The notes under the pieces: generated by a model
Database searches by the model: none
What the model was told of the DNA's origin: nothing
Seen by the model: only the letters and a program-made list of their open reading frames with translations
Program-made: the position numbers and the translations under genes
Part shown: in pieces, positions 7,699-15,929 of the stretch
Numbering within the stretch: the stretch's first letter is position 1
How the letters are laid out: each line of letters begins with the position of its first letter
From: an uncultured Clostridia bacterium
GTDB lineage: Bacteria; Bacillota; Clostridia; Christensenellales; Aristaeellaceae
Direction: 5' to 3'
Length of the DNA: 64,000 nt
Assembly (NCBI GenBank): GCA_934632155.1
Contig: CAKTXZ010000013.1
Span: forward strand, 1-64,000

Positions 7699-9498
7699 CT
7701 ATTTCTCCTTTTGAATATAGGTATACCGGCCAACCAGTCGCGGCATGCCGTCATACAGGCCGAAGGCGTCGGCAAATACGCGGTATTTCTTGCCGACCTC
7801 CCATTTGTCCGTGCTCATGTTTTCAATCATCACGGTGCGCTCCTGCGTTGAATCCAGCTTCATGATAGCCAGCTGCGGCTTTTCGGATTTGATCTGCGTG
7901 ATCGTGCCCTTGCACACGTAGATCTGCGAATTGGCGATTCGTTTCTCCGCGAAATTCAGAAAATCGCCGTATTGCGCATCCATATCCCACGCCTTGCGGG
8001 TATAAACGGCGGCGATGGGCACATAGTACACGTTGTGCTTCACCACGCTGGTTTTATAAGCCGTGCCGGGCGCGGAGGCCTCGATGATGATGGTGTTGGT
8101 GCCGATATGGTCAAACACCGGCTCAAAGGAAAACGAGCCGTTGACGGCCAGCTGCGTGGTGTCCAGATTGCGGTGCGGCGAAAGCACGTTGATCGTCGCC
8201 CATGTCACGGTCGTCCCGCGAACGGTCATGGCAATTTCCTTGCCCGTTTCCTCGTCCAGCAGCGGCGACCAGCGCTGCGCAATATCGGCGGCAAGGTCCA
8301 GCCGAATGTCCTGCGGCTCGCGATAGAGCGTAATCGTCATGGAATTCTGGCGGTAATACTGCGAACGGGTGACGATGGTAAACCTGTTTTCACCGATGGG
8401 CGAAACCGTCGCGTTATAGGAAATCAGGCCGTTCTGGGCGTTTACAAGGTCGGAGAAATCCTCGCCGTTGATGGTAACGGTGCTGTTTTTCGCCACCTCG
8501 AACTGAATATTGTACAGCGCGGTGGACACCTCGGCGTAGGAAACGTCCGGGCTGACCAGCGTCAAGGGCGAAAGCGGAATCTCCACCTGATAGGTCACGA
8601 CGTCCAGCGGCTTTTGCTCGCCCGCGCTGGTTTTAATATAGGGCGTGAGCGTGGCGGTGACCTCCTCCTGCGTGACGCTTTCGCTGTTTTCGTACCAGAT
8701 GTAGTCCGCCACCTGAAACGTCGCATAGCCGCCCGCAACCGTGTAGGACTTACGAAGCTCCTTGATGTAGATGCTCGCGCCCTCCTGCGCGGGAAGCTTA
8801 ACGGTATGCGCGGGCATATCGTTGTAGATGGAGGGGGTGATAATCGCGCGCTCCTGCAGCGGCGCGTCCTGCCGGTCGCGTACCAACGGCTTATATACGA
8901 ACTGATACCCCGCCGCAACGACGCACAGCAAAATCAGCAGCACAGCGGCTACGCGCGTAAACCGGCGCAGGCCAAAGCGATGGCGAACCCGCATTTGGCG
9001 CGCCGTCATGCCGGATACGCGGCCGGTTCGGTAGGTCGCCTCATTGCCGAATTCATCATAATCGATGGTGCGGCTGCTGACAACCGGAATCGCATCCGGG
9101 CGCGGCGCATCCTCCCGATCCTCCGCATCGGAGACGTAGAAGGTGCTCTGCACGGGCGGGAAGCGGGTTGAGCGTCCGTCCAGCGTTTGAACGTTGCGGC
9201 CGGTGGGTGCGATGCCCTGCGCGGCCGTTGCGGAACGCAGGCGGCGCTGCTCCTCCTCGCCCCGGTTTTTGCGTGCGAGCAGATCCTTCATTTCATCGGC
9301 CAGCCGATCGCGCTCGTCCATGGCCGGCGTCGCCTTGCCCTCTTCGCTAATCTGAATATAGGTTTTGCCCGGCGCAGCGTCGCTCAGCTGCTCAGCCGGG
9401 GTGGGCGCGGCTGCGCCGGATACCGGCAGCTCCGCGCCGCAGCGGAAGCAGCGGGGAAAGGACGCGCGGTTCCAATGGCCGCATTGGGGACATTTCAT
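7699..9498 (-). CDS. Zinc-ribbon, single-pass membrane protein with Ig-like exterior
   Basis: 599 residues. The N-terminus MKCPQCGHWNRASFPRCFRCG is a four-cysteine zinc ribbon. A low-complexity cytosolic region of about 180 residues follows, then basic residues and one transmembrane helix (VAAVLLILLCVVAAGYQF, about residues 190-210). The remaining 390 residues lie outside the cell and are beta-rich with repeated Ig-like patterns (for example STVTINGEDF and GSFSFEPVFDHIGTNTIIIE). The final segment, from ICKG-like YVCKGTITQIKSEK onward, looks like a small OB or SH3-type barrel. A cytosolic zinc ribbon with an exported Ig-like part suggests a cell-surface sensor or envelope protein; no function is claimed. 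ATG at 9498 follows GGGAGGAAACAAA. Confidence 0.75.
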   Translation of the reverse strand: MKCPQCGHWNRASFPRCFRCGAELPVSGAAAPTPAEQLSDAAPGKTYIQISEEGKATPAMDERDRLADEMKDLLARKNRGEEEQRRLRSATAAQGIAPTGRNVQTLDGRSTRFPPVQSTFYVSDAEDREDAPRPDAIPVVSSRTIDYDEFGNEATYRTGRVSGMTARQMRVRHRFGLRRFTRVAAVLLILLCVVAAGYQFVYKPLVRDRQDAPLQERAIITPSIYNDMPAHTVKLPAQEGASIYIKELRKSYTVAGGYATFQVADYIWYENSESVTQEEVTATLTPYIKTSAGEQKPLDVVTYQVEIPLSPLTLVSPDVSYAEVSTALYNIQFEVAKNSTVTINGEDFSDLVNAQNGLISYNATVSPIGENRFTIVTRSQYYRQNSMTITLYREPQDIRLDLAADIAQRWSPLLDEETGKEIAMTVRGTTVTWATINVLSPHRNLDTTQLAVNGSFSFEPVFDHIGTNTIIIEASAPGTAYKTSVVKHNVYYVPIAAVYTRKAWDMDAQYGDFLNFAEKRIANSQIYVCKGTITQIKSEKPQLAIMKLDSTQERTVMIENMSTDKWEVGKKYRVFADAFGLYDGMPRLVGRYTYIQKEK

Positions 9499-9853
9499 TT
9501 TGTTTCCTCCCGATTCGCGTGTGTTTTCAGCGTAAAACGAACGCCGCTCCGCGCTGCTTCGCCGCCCTTCAAGGCTCCCAGCGGCAGCGCAAGGGCGCAA
9601 AAGCGCGCGAGCGAATGAAAAACACACGCCGGTTTCCAGTTAAAACATTCGCACCGTCAAAGAAAAAATCCTGCATCCCGGCGCGCCTGTCCAAAAGGTT
9701 TACATGCTCTTCACACAACCTGCGATACTCCGCCGGCGCGCTTTCCGGTTCGATTGTCCAGCGCAACGCCTGCGCAAGCGGCAGGCAACCGGCGCGTTTG
9801 GGGCTAAGCGCATTCCGCCGCTCCGGCGGCGCGGGCCCGGCCACATGCCGCCC
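9499..9853. other. Intergenic region, no supported gene
   Basis: 355 bases. A 91-codon minus-strand frame at 9569-9844 has no ribosome site and no recognisable family. Nothing else is seen. Confidence 0.35.
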
Positions 9854-10579
9854 TCATTCCCCCGCCGGATAAACGCCCGCCAGGCTTCGAATAACCTCCC
9901 CCGCCAGAATCATACCGGCAACGGGCGGAACAAAGGATACGCTGCCGGGCAGGTGACGGCCGTTTTCGACGATAACCTCCTGCGTGGGGCGCGGCGGCTC
10001 GGTAGAATAGACTACCCGGTGCGCGGCAATGCCGCGCTTACGCAGCTGACTGCGCATAACGCGCGCCAACGGGCAAACGGAGGTTTCGTATATATCCGCC
10101 GCGCGAAAGCGCGAAGGATCCAGCTTGTTGCCCGCGCCCAGCGCGCTGATAATGGGCACGCCCTGCGCGTGCGCGCTTTCGATCAGCAGCAGCTTGGAGG
10201 TCACCGTGTCGATGCAATCGACGATATAATCAAACGCCAGAGGAATACCCGGCGCGGTGGAAGCGTCGTAAAAGCAGCAGTTCGCGTGGACGACCGCGTC
10301 CGGGTTGACGTCCAGCACACGGTCGCGCATTACGTCCACCTTGCGCCGCCCGATGGTGGAATGCAGCGCGACAAACTGGCGGTTGATGTTGCTGACGCTG
10401 ACGACGTCGTTATCAAAGAGCGAAAGCTCCCCCACCCCGCCGCGCGCCAGCGCCTCTACGCAGGCCGCGCCCACGCCGCCCACGCCGAAGACCGCCACAT
10501 GGCTGCCCGCCAGCCTCGTCACAGCCTCGCGCCCCAGCAGCAGCTCGGCGCGGGAAAACTCGTCTCCGTGCATGCTCAT
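9854..10579 (-). CDS. tcdA: tRNA threonylcarbamoyladenosine dehydratase (TcdA, ThiF/E1-like)
   Basis: 241-residue E1-like enzyme. It probably cyclises the t6A37 base of ANN-decoding tRNAs to ct6A using ATP. The adenylation Rossmann fold is visible as HVAVFGVGGVGAACVEALAR, followed by LSLFDNDVVSVSNINRQ (nucleotide-binding D and the N-x-x-R-Q motif), KVDVMRDRVLDVNP and FDYIVDCIDTVTSKLLLIE. CPLARVMRSQLRKRGI and the C-terminal SVSFVPPVAGMILAGEVIRSL are typical of TcdA/YgdL rather than MoeB or ThiF. ATG at 10579 is chosen for GGAGAAAAGA directly upstream. tsaD, which makes the t6A precursor, is elsewhere in this window at 48.7 kb. Confidence 0.88.
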   Translation of the reverse strand: MSMHGDEFSRAELLLGREAVTRLAGSHVAVFGVGGVGAACVEALARGGVGELSLFDNDVVSVSNINRQFVALHSTIGRRKVDVMRDRVLDVNPDAVVHANCCFYDASTAPGIPLAFDYIVDCIDTVTSKLLLIESAHAQGVPIISALGAGNKLDPSRFRAADIYETSVCPLARVMRSQLRKRGIAAHRVVYSTEPPRPTQEVIVENGRHLPGSVSFVPPVAGMILAGEVIRSLAGVYPAGE

Positions 10580-10674
10580 TCTTTTCTCCATTTTTACATC
10601 CATTTGCATATTTTTCGGCAGCACAATTCCACAAACGCCCAATATTTATCGAATATCAGGCTTGCATTCTCCAC

Positions 10675-12642
10675 TTATAGCGTGTTTTCGTCCTCCAGCA
10701 GCTTTTGCACACGACCGAAATACTGCTCCACCTCAGCGTCAGTCAGCTTCAGATGCTTCTGCAGCAGCCCCACGATTTTCACCGGCCGCACACGCGCATA
10801 ATACTTCACCGCCTTCACATTCTGCCGCCACTGCGCCATGGTAAAGTGCGGCCACCGCTTCAAATGCCGCGGCAAAAGCGTTTCCAGCGTTTCCTCCCAC
10901 GGTGCGAAGGCGGCCTCAACATTCGGCCAGCGGAAGGAAAGCTCCAGCACCTGCGCAAAGCGCGTGAGGAACCTCGCCTTCATCTCGGGCACATTCAGCA
11001 GCGCGGCAAGCGGCTCATGCCGGAAGCCCTGCACCTTGTCCCCCACCTTTTTCAGGTAATACTTCATCGGCGAGGGATCCAGCGACAAAAAGCCCGCTTC
11101 CACGTCAAAGAGCAGATACTTCCATTTTCCGCCCGGCACACGGTAAACCCGCACGTTGGTAAAATCATCGTTGCCGATGATAATTTCAAACGCCGCGTGG
11201 GTAAACAGGCTGTCCACGTCCAGATTGTCCAGTACGTATTGCAGGTTCTCCGGCTTGTTCAGGTCGTTCTTTTTGCAAAAATCGCACAGCGCCAGCCAGT
11301 CGGTATTCTCGCCGTTCTGAACAAATTCGTCCCGTCCCGTCCGCGACAAAATATCGATCCGGTCAATGTCCTTTTCCTCGGTCACGCCCTCCCATTGGGC
11401 GATGAAATGCTTGTTGATCTTCTCGCGCAGGTTGTAATGGCCCCAATATTCGCCGTTGATATAAACCTCGATGGCCAGCGCGTCCTGATAAATAATATCG
11501 AGCGGCTTGGCAAGGGAGGAAATCACCACGTCGCGCAGGCGCGTGGAAAACGCGTCCGAGTTCGTCGAGCGCAGCAGCAGCGATTTGTAGCTGTCATAAT
11601 CCCTGTTCGGGAAGGGATTGAAATAGAACCTGTCCGGGCCGTACGCCTTACGCGCGTAGATCGCGATAGATTTTTGCGCGTTCTGGCGCGCCGAATGCCC
11701 CGCGGCGGTAAACGTGCCCATCTGATTGATTTGGCACATGCCGTCCGCGCCGAAAAACTCGATATTGACAGGGTATTCCCATTCGCGCTCATAATTGGGG
11801 TAATCGGCGTTGCTGCCCTTCACCAGCGCGCCGGTTTTCTTATCAAAAAGGTATTTGTTATCCGTCGTGAGCGACACCACGGCGACGGGGCGCTCCTCGC
11901 CGATCCAATAGGTGGCCGATACCGTCGGCGAGGGCAGCATGCCGTCGGCAAACGCACGCACGCGCAGCACGCCGGTTTTGTCAAATTTCACGCCGTTCTT
12001 GGGAAACGCCTTGGATTTTTCGGTTGGCGTCGCGCCGTCCAGCGTGTAGCGCAGCGTCGCGCCCGCCGGCGCCTGTGCGGTTACGGTAACGCCCGCATCG
12101 TAAAAGCCGCCCGCCGTGGTAATCGTGGGCGCGTCCAGCCGCGCGTCGCAGCCGGTTTTGACGTTCTTCTTGCCCGGCGTGGCCTCAGTCAAAAACTGAT
12201 AGTCCCGGCCGCCGGACGGTATACCGTAGGAAACGTTGCCATACTGCGCGCCGAGCGTCAGCGTCGCGGCGGCGGTCTTCCCATCCGGCAGGGTCAAATA
12301 CAGCGTATCGCCCGAGGCGGAGATCTTGAAATTTGCATAGAACACGCTGCCCTTGCCCGGCGTCATCTCCTCGCCCGTGCAATAAACCAGCAGATAGCCG
12401 CCGGCCTTGAGCTTCGTTCCGGCCGGGAACTGCCATTTGGTCGGCTTTTTCGCAGAGTCGGAAAGATAATAGCCGCTCAGGTCAACCGTTTTGCCGCCGT
12501 CGTTATACAATTCCAGCCAATCATACGCCTCGCCGTTGGTGTACACGCCGTTGGAGGCCATGACCTCGTTGAAGATGATCTCCGCGCTCGCGGGCAGGCT
12601 CAAAAGCAGCAGCAACGTCAGCACAAGCCAGAATCTGCGCAT
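10675..12642 (-). CDS. Secreted CotH kinase family protein with lamin-tail domain
   Basis: 655 residues with a clear signal peptide (MRRFWLVLTLLLLLSLPASA). Domain order: lamin-tail domain at about 21-150 (IIFNEVMASNG, DWLELYNDGGKTVDLSGYYL), a chitobiase/beta-hexosaminidase C-terminal-like domain at about 168-245 (LRYTLDGATPT), and a CotH kinase-like domain at about 250-610. The last keeps SARQNAQKSIAIYARK, KSLLLRSTNSD, IEVYINGEYWGHYNLREKI and the metal-binding-like YLLFDVEAGF. In Bacillus, CotH phosphorylates spore-coat proteins; this exported, multidomain form is common in gut Clostridia and may act on surface or cellulosome-like proteins. ATG follows AAGGAGGAAAAC. It is co-transcribed with the 94-residue gene 21 bases upstream. 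Confidence 0.88.
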   Translation of the reverse strand: MRRFWLVLTLLLLLSLPASAEIIFNEVMASNGVYTNGEAYDWLELYNDGGKTVDLSGYYLSDSAKKPTKWQFPAGTKLKAGGYLLVYCTGEEMTPGKGSVFYANFKISASGDTLYLTLPDGKTAAATLTLGAQYGNVSYGIPSGGRDYQFLTEATPGKKNVKTGCDARLDAPTITTAGGFYDAGVTVTAQAPAGATLRYTLDGATPTEKSKAFPKNGVKFDKTGVLRVRAFADGMLPSPTVSATYWIGEERPVAVVSLTTDNKYLFDKKTGALVKGSNADYPNYEREWEYPVNIEFFGADGMCQINQMGTFTAAGHSARQNAQKSIAIYARKAYGPDRFYFNPFPNRDYDSYKSLLLRSTNSDAFSTRLRDVVISSLAKPLDIIYQDALAIEVYINGEYWGHYNLREKINKHFIAQWEGVTEEKDIDRIDILSRTGRDEFVQNGENTDWLALCDFCKKNDLNKPENLQYVLDNLDVDSLFTHAAFEIIIGNDDFTNVRVYRVPGGKWKYLLFDVEAGFLSLDPSPMKYYLKKVGDKVQGFRHEPLAALLNVPEMKARFLTRFAQVLELSFRWPNVEAAFAPWEETLETLLPRHLKRWPHFTMAQWRQNVKAVKYYARVRPVKIVGLLQKHLKLTDAEVEQYFGRVQKLLEDENTL

Positions 12643-12663
12643 GTTTTCCTCCTTATGAATCCG

Positions 12664-12948
12664 TTACAGGTACATTTCGTTGATTCGTTTTTTCTTGTCC
12701 GGGTCGATAAATTCAACCTCCATGCGGTCAAAGGGCACGTCCTCCATGAATTGATCGCGCAAAAAGCGCGCCTGTGAAAATTCCGCCCAGTCGCGCTCGT
12801 GCCGGGGCAGCAGCACGGGATGCGGAACATCCATGTCGTGGCAGGCCTTCTCCAGCGCTTCGCGCCATTCCTCATGCGTACAGGGGACGGTAACGTCCCG
12901 GTCAATTTTCGTCTTGCGCATCAGGCGCACCCAAATGCCAGCAGCCAT
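12664..12948 (-). CDS. Conserved 94-residue protein of unknown function
   Basis: Opens MAAGIWVRLMRKTKI and ends DPDKKKRINEMYL. It has the feel of a small globular cytosolic protein: an amphipathic helix (THEEWREALEKACHDMD), a proline-histidine turn (PHPVLLPRHERDW) and an acidic strand (MEVEFIDPD). I do not recognise a named family; the composition is not that of a shadow frame. ATG at 12948 is preceded by GGAGGAACGGCAAGC, and a TTGAAA-17-CATAAT promoter lies at 13029-13001. First gene of a two-gene unit with the CotH-family gene. Confidence 0.7.
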   Translation of the reverse strand: MAAGIWVRLMRKTKIDRDVTVPCTHEEWREALEKACHDMDVPHPVLLPRHERDWAEFSQARFLRDQFMEDVPFDRMEVEFIDPDKKKRINEMYL

Positions 12949-13000
12949 GCTTGCCGTTCCTCCTGTTTCCAATCGCGCTTCGTTTGAAACGCCCTCCCTG

Positions 13001-13029
13001 ATTATGACACATTCCGCGTGATATTTCAA
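13001..13029 (-). promoter_or_regulatory. Promoter of the CotH operon
   Basis: TTGAAA (13029-13024), 17-nt spacer, CATAAT (13006-13001). Confidence 0.6.
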
Positions 13030-13386
13030 GCGGAACCGCCCCGCGCTTCCTTCCAAAGCGCCCCGCGTTTCCTTCCAAGCGACGGGTCGCGGCGCAGAAA
13101 GCCGCCGCATTTCTTTTTTCAAATCGCAGGCATATTAGCATGCCGGCGTTCATATACTAGAGTATGTTTCCGGGAGGCGACAGCCGCATCTTCGAACCGC
13201 TTTTTCTGCATTTCAGGATAAAAGCCAAGAGCTTGAAAGCGCAAAAGTGCATGAAAAGATGCCGAAAATGCGTTCTGGCAAATTGAGAAACACGCACCGG
13301 ATCATGCGGACGCGCAAAGGAAGAAAATTGCGCTTCTACATTTTCCGTCCCCCGCATAGGCATGAAAGCAGGAAGGGGGCCGGAGA
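13030..13386. other. Divergent intergenic region
   Basis: Part of the gap between the CotH operon and the deacetylase gene. It contains two imperfect direct copies of a roughly 22-bp unit (CCCCGCGCTTCCTTCCAAAG-like) at about 13039-13082 and a CATATACTagAGTATG palindrome near 13152. No gene seen and no convincing vegetative promoter for the downstream gene. Confidence 0.4.
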
Positions 13387-14190
13387 ATGATTAAGCAGAT
13401 TACGCCGTCCGGGCGGGAAAAGCGGAAGCGGCGGCTGGGCGGAGCGCTTTCAGCGCTTGTCATGCTGTGCGCGCTGGGCAGCGTTTACGCCCTGCACACG
13501 CGCAGCGCGGAGGTTGTCGCCCGAAAGCGGGAGCTGCCCGTCTACTGTGTGGAGCGCAGCGACAACAAAATCGCCATCAGCTTTGACGCCGCGTGGGGCG
13601 GGGACAAAACGCGCAGGATACTGGATATTCTCGATCAATACGAGGTAAAAACGACGTTTTTCCTCGTGGATATCTGGACGCAGCGTTTCCCCGAGCTGGT
13701 CAAGGAAATCGTCGCGCGCGGACACGAGATCGGCAATCATTCTACCACGCATCCGCAAATGAGCAAGCTGAACGAAAGCAAAATTCTTTCCGAGCTGCAG
13801 ACGATGAGCGACAACGCGCAGGCGCTGACCGGCGTGCGTCCCACGCTCTTTCGCCCGCCCTACGGCGATTACAACAACGCCGTTGTGCGCACGGCGCGCG
13901 CGGCGGGGTATGAGGTGGTTCAGTGGAGCGTGGATTCACTGGATTGGAAGAACAAAGGCACGGAGGATTTGGTTCGCAGAGCCACAAGGAACGTTCAAAG
14001 CGGCGACATCGTGCTGTTCCACAATGATTCAAAGTATATCGTGGAAGCGCTGCCCGCCATACTGGAGCACTACCGGCAGCAGGGGCTGAGCGTCGTTCCC
14101 GTCTCGCAGCTGCTGCTCGCCGGCGAAACCACCATCGATACTCAAGGCAGGCAGCGGCCTGTCGCGCCCACTATACCACCGGAGGTGTAA
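13387..14190 (+). CDS. Polysaccharide deacetylase (PdaB-like, membrane-anchored)
   Basis: 267 residues. A basic N-terminus and one membrane helix (about 18-36) place the catalytic NodB domain outside the cell. NodB motifs: IAISFDAAWGGDKT (motif 1, D at about residue 68, with A replacing the second Asp of the usual T-F-D-D), GHEIGNHSTTHP (motif 2, two zinc-binding His), LFRPPYGDYN (motif 3), VVQWSVDSLDW (motif 4) and DIVLFHND (motif 5). The F-D-x-A-W-G form is that of the sporulation deacetylase PdaB and close relatives. Likely removes acetyl groups from peptidoglycan glycan strands. Ends nine bases before the SSB-like gene, so the two may be co-transcribed. Confidence 0.88.
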   Translation: MIKQITPSGREKRKRRLGGALSALVMLCALGSVYALHTRSAEVVARKRELPVYCVERSDNKIAISFDAAWGGDKTRRILDILDQYEVKTTFFLVDIWTQRFPELVKEIVARGHEIGNHSTTHPQMSKLNESKILSELQTMSDNAQALTGVRPTLFRPPYGDYNNAVVRTARAAGYEVVQWSVDSLDWKNKGTEDLVRRATRNVQSGDIVLFHNDSKYIVEALPAILEHYRQQGLSVVPVSQLLLAGETTIDTQGRQRPVAPTIPPEV

Positions 14191-14199
14191 AAAGAAACC

Positions 14200-14856
14200 A
14201 TGGATACGGAAAGCAATCAGTTAACGCTCTGCGGCGTGATCGAAACCGCGCCGGTGCTGGATCACGAGGTCTTCGGCGAGCAATTCTACCGGCTGGAGCT
14301 GCGCGTGCCGCGCCTTTCCGGCGCGAGCGATCTTCTGCCCGTCACCATCAGCGACAGGCTGATGAACAGTCAGGTTTCCCCCGGCGTACGCATTCAGGTA
14401 TCCGGCCAGCTGCGCTCCTACAATAAGGTCATGGGCGGCGCGGGTCGTCTTCTGCTCACAGCCTTCGCCCAGCGCCTGCTGGCGCCCGACGACGGCGAAA
14501 ACCCCAATATCATCCACCTTACCGGCGCGCTGTGCAAGCCGCCCTCCTTCCGCACCACGCCCTTTGGCCGCGAAATTGCCGATTTGATGCTGGCGGTTAA
14601 CCGCGCCTTTGGCAAAAGCGATTATATTCCCTGCATCGCATGGGGACGCACGGCGCGCTATGCCGCGCAGCTGAGCGTCGGCGACCGGCTGCAGGTTCAG
14701 GGGCGCTTTCAGAGCCGCGAATACCAAAAGCAGCTGCCCGACGGCGTCATCGCCAACCGCACCGCCTACGAGGTATCGCTCAACCGCCTGACCTGCGTCA
14801 AGGACGCCCCGCTGGACGCCCCGCAGGCCCGCCCGCATGAGCAGCCGCTTCAATAG
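14200..14856 (+). CDS. Single-stranded DNA-binding protein-like, two OB folds
   Basis: 218 residues. The second half (about 105-200) is a normal SSB-type OB fold: IIHLTGALCKPPSFRTTPFG, IADLMLAVNRAFGKSDYIPC, IAWGRTARYAAQLSVGDRLQ, VQGRFQSREYQKQ. The first half (about 6-95) is a second, divergent OB fold beginning NQLTLCGVIETAPVLDHEVF and including GVRIQVSGQLRSYN. The acidic DDDIPF tail of replicative SSB, which docks repair proteins, is absent; the protein ends APLDAPQARPHEQPLQ. This tandem SSB-like arrangement is seen in Clostridia beside the main ssb gene, and its role is not established. GGAGG lies 14 bases before the ATG, a long spacing. Confidence 0.8.
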   Translation: MDTESNQLTLCGVIETAPVLDHEVFGEQFYRLELRVPRLSGASDLLPVTISDRLMNSQVSPGVRIQVSGQLRSYNKVMGGAGRLLLTAFAQRLLAPDDGENPNIIHLTGALCKPPSFRTTPFGREIADLMLAVNRAFGKSDYIPCIAWGRTARYAAQLSVGDRLQVQGRFQSREYQKQLPDGVIANRTAYEVSLNRLTCVKDAPLDAPQARPHEQPLQ

Positions 14857-14883
14857 CCTTTTCGGTCTATCGTCCAAATGAAT

Positions 14884-14942
14884 CGCCATGCAAACGGAGC
14901 CTGCCGCAGAGCTTTTCCTCTGCCGCAGGCTCCTTTGCATGC
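14884..14942. repeat. Long intergenic inverted repeat (hairpin family A)
   Basis: CATGCAAA, one extra base, then GGAGCCTGCCGCAGAG, a short loop, and the near-perfect reverse copy back to TTTGCATG. Stem of about 24 bp between convergent genes. It lacks a T-tract, but it would fold in either transcript. The core CCTGCCGCAGAGCT also occurs in the hairpin at 63071-63110. Confidence 0.65.
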
Positions 14943-15086
14943 CCCAGAGCTATGTATTTTTGACATACTGAATGCAGGATGAAATCCCGTATCCCGCAGG
15001 ACAAGGCTGCGAGACGGCTTTTGCTATGCGAACGCTCTGCAAAATTTCCCGCCAGCCAAAGCCGGGCATGCGATCAAGCCATTCCG

Positions 15087-15929
15087 TTATCCCTTGACCG
15101 CGCCCGCCGTTACGCCGGAGATGATGTGCTTCTGGCAGGAAAGGTAGAATATCACGATCGGAATAATGCTCAGCAAAATCAGCGCCATCACCGCGCCCAA
15201 ATCGACGCGGCCGTAGCTGCCCTGCAAGTATTGAATATGAATGGGGATGGTGCGGTACTTGGTGCGATCCAGCACCAGATAAGGCAGCAAATAATCGTTC
15301 CAGACCCACATAATCTCCAGCACGCCCACGGACACCGTAATGGGCTTGAGCATGGGAAACACAACGCCGAAATACGTGCGAATCGGGCCGCAGCCGTCAA
15401 TTGCGGCAGCCTCCTCAATATCCAGCGGGATGCCCTTGACAAAGCCTGTGAACATGAAAACCGCCAGCCCCGCGCCAAAGCCCAGATAGATGATCGGAAT
15501 GGTCCACGGCGTATCCAAATGCAGCGTGTTGGCCGTCTTGGCCAGCGTGAACATGACCATCTGGAAGGGCACGACCATGGAAAACACGCACAGGTAGTAG
15601 ACAACCTTGGAAAACGCATCGTTCACACGGGAAATGTACCAGGCCGCCATCGACGTGCACAGCAAGATCAGCGCCGCGGAAAGCACGGTGATGACGAGGC
15701 TGTAGCCGCCGCACAGGAGGAACGAATAATTGCCGAAGTTTATGCCGTTGACGAAGTTATCAAACCCCATGAAGGTTTCCGCGTTCGGCAGCGCAAAAAC
15801 ATTGGTGTTGACGGCGGCATTGCTCTTAAAGGCATTGTACGCCACCAGAATAATGGGCATCATGTATACCACGCAGATCACGGCGAACGCGACGCTCAAC
15901 GCGGTTTTCAGTTCATGATCGCGCTTCAT
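15087..15929 (-). CDS. CUT1 sugar ABC transporter permease, MalG/LacG type
   Basis: 280-residue inner component of a carbohydrate importer. Six membrane helices are visible, starting with ALSVAFAVICVVYMMPIILV. The EAA loop, which contacts the ATPase, reads EEAAAIDGCGPIRTYFGVVFP and is near-perfect. It ends CQKHIISGVTAGAVKG, the usual MalG-type tail (I-x-G-x-x-x-G-A-V-K-G). Third gene of a solute-binding protein, MalF-type and MalG-type unit; its stop precedes no ATPase gene. The upstream permease ends at this gene's ATG. Sugar not determined. Confidence 0.93.
   Translation of the reverse strand: MKRDHELKTALSVAFAVICVVYMMPIILVAYNAFKSNAAVNTNVFALPNAETFMGFDNFVNGINFGNYSFLLCGGYSLVITVLSAALILLCTSMAAWYISRVNDAFSKVVYYLCVFSMVVPFQMVMFTLAKTANTLHLDTPWTIPIIYLGFGAGLAVFMFTGFVKGIPLDIEEAAAIDGCGPIRTYFGVVFPMLKPITVSVGVLEIMWVWNDYLLPYLVLDRTKYRTIPIHIQYLQGSYGRVDLGAVMALILLSIIPIVIFYLSCQKHIISGVTAGAVKG

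Noticed and set aside
9569..9844. 91-codon minus-strand frame between tcdA and the zinc-ribbon gene
   Set aside because: No ribosome site, composition like other GC-rich noise and no family resemblance.
13039..13082. Two roughly 22-bp direct copies as a possible mobile element end
   Set aside because: Imperfect, short and without target duplication or an associated gene.
13148..13172. CATATACT-ag-AGTATG palindrome considered as a sporulation sigma-factor promoter for the deacetylase gene
   Set aside because: The -10 and -35 patterns of sigma-E, F or G do not match at correct spacing.
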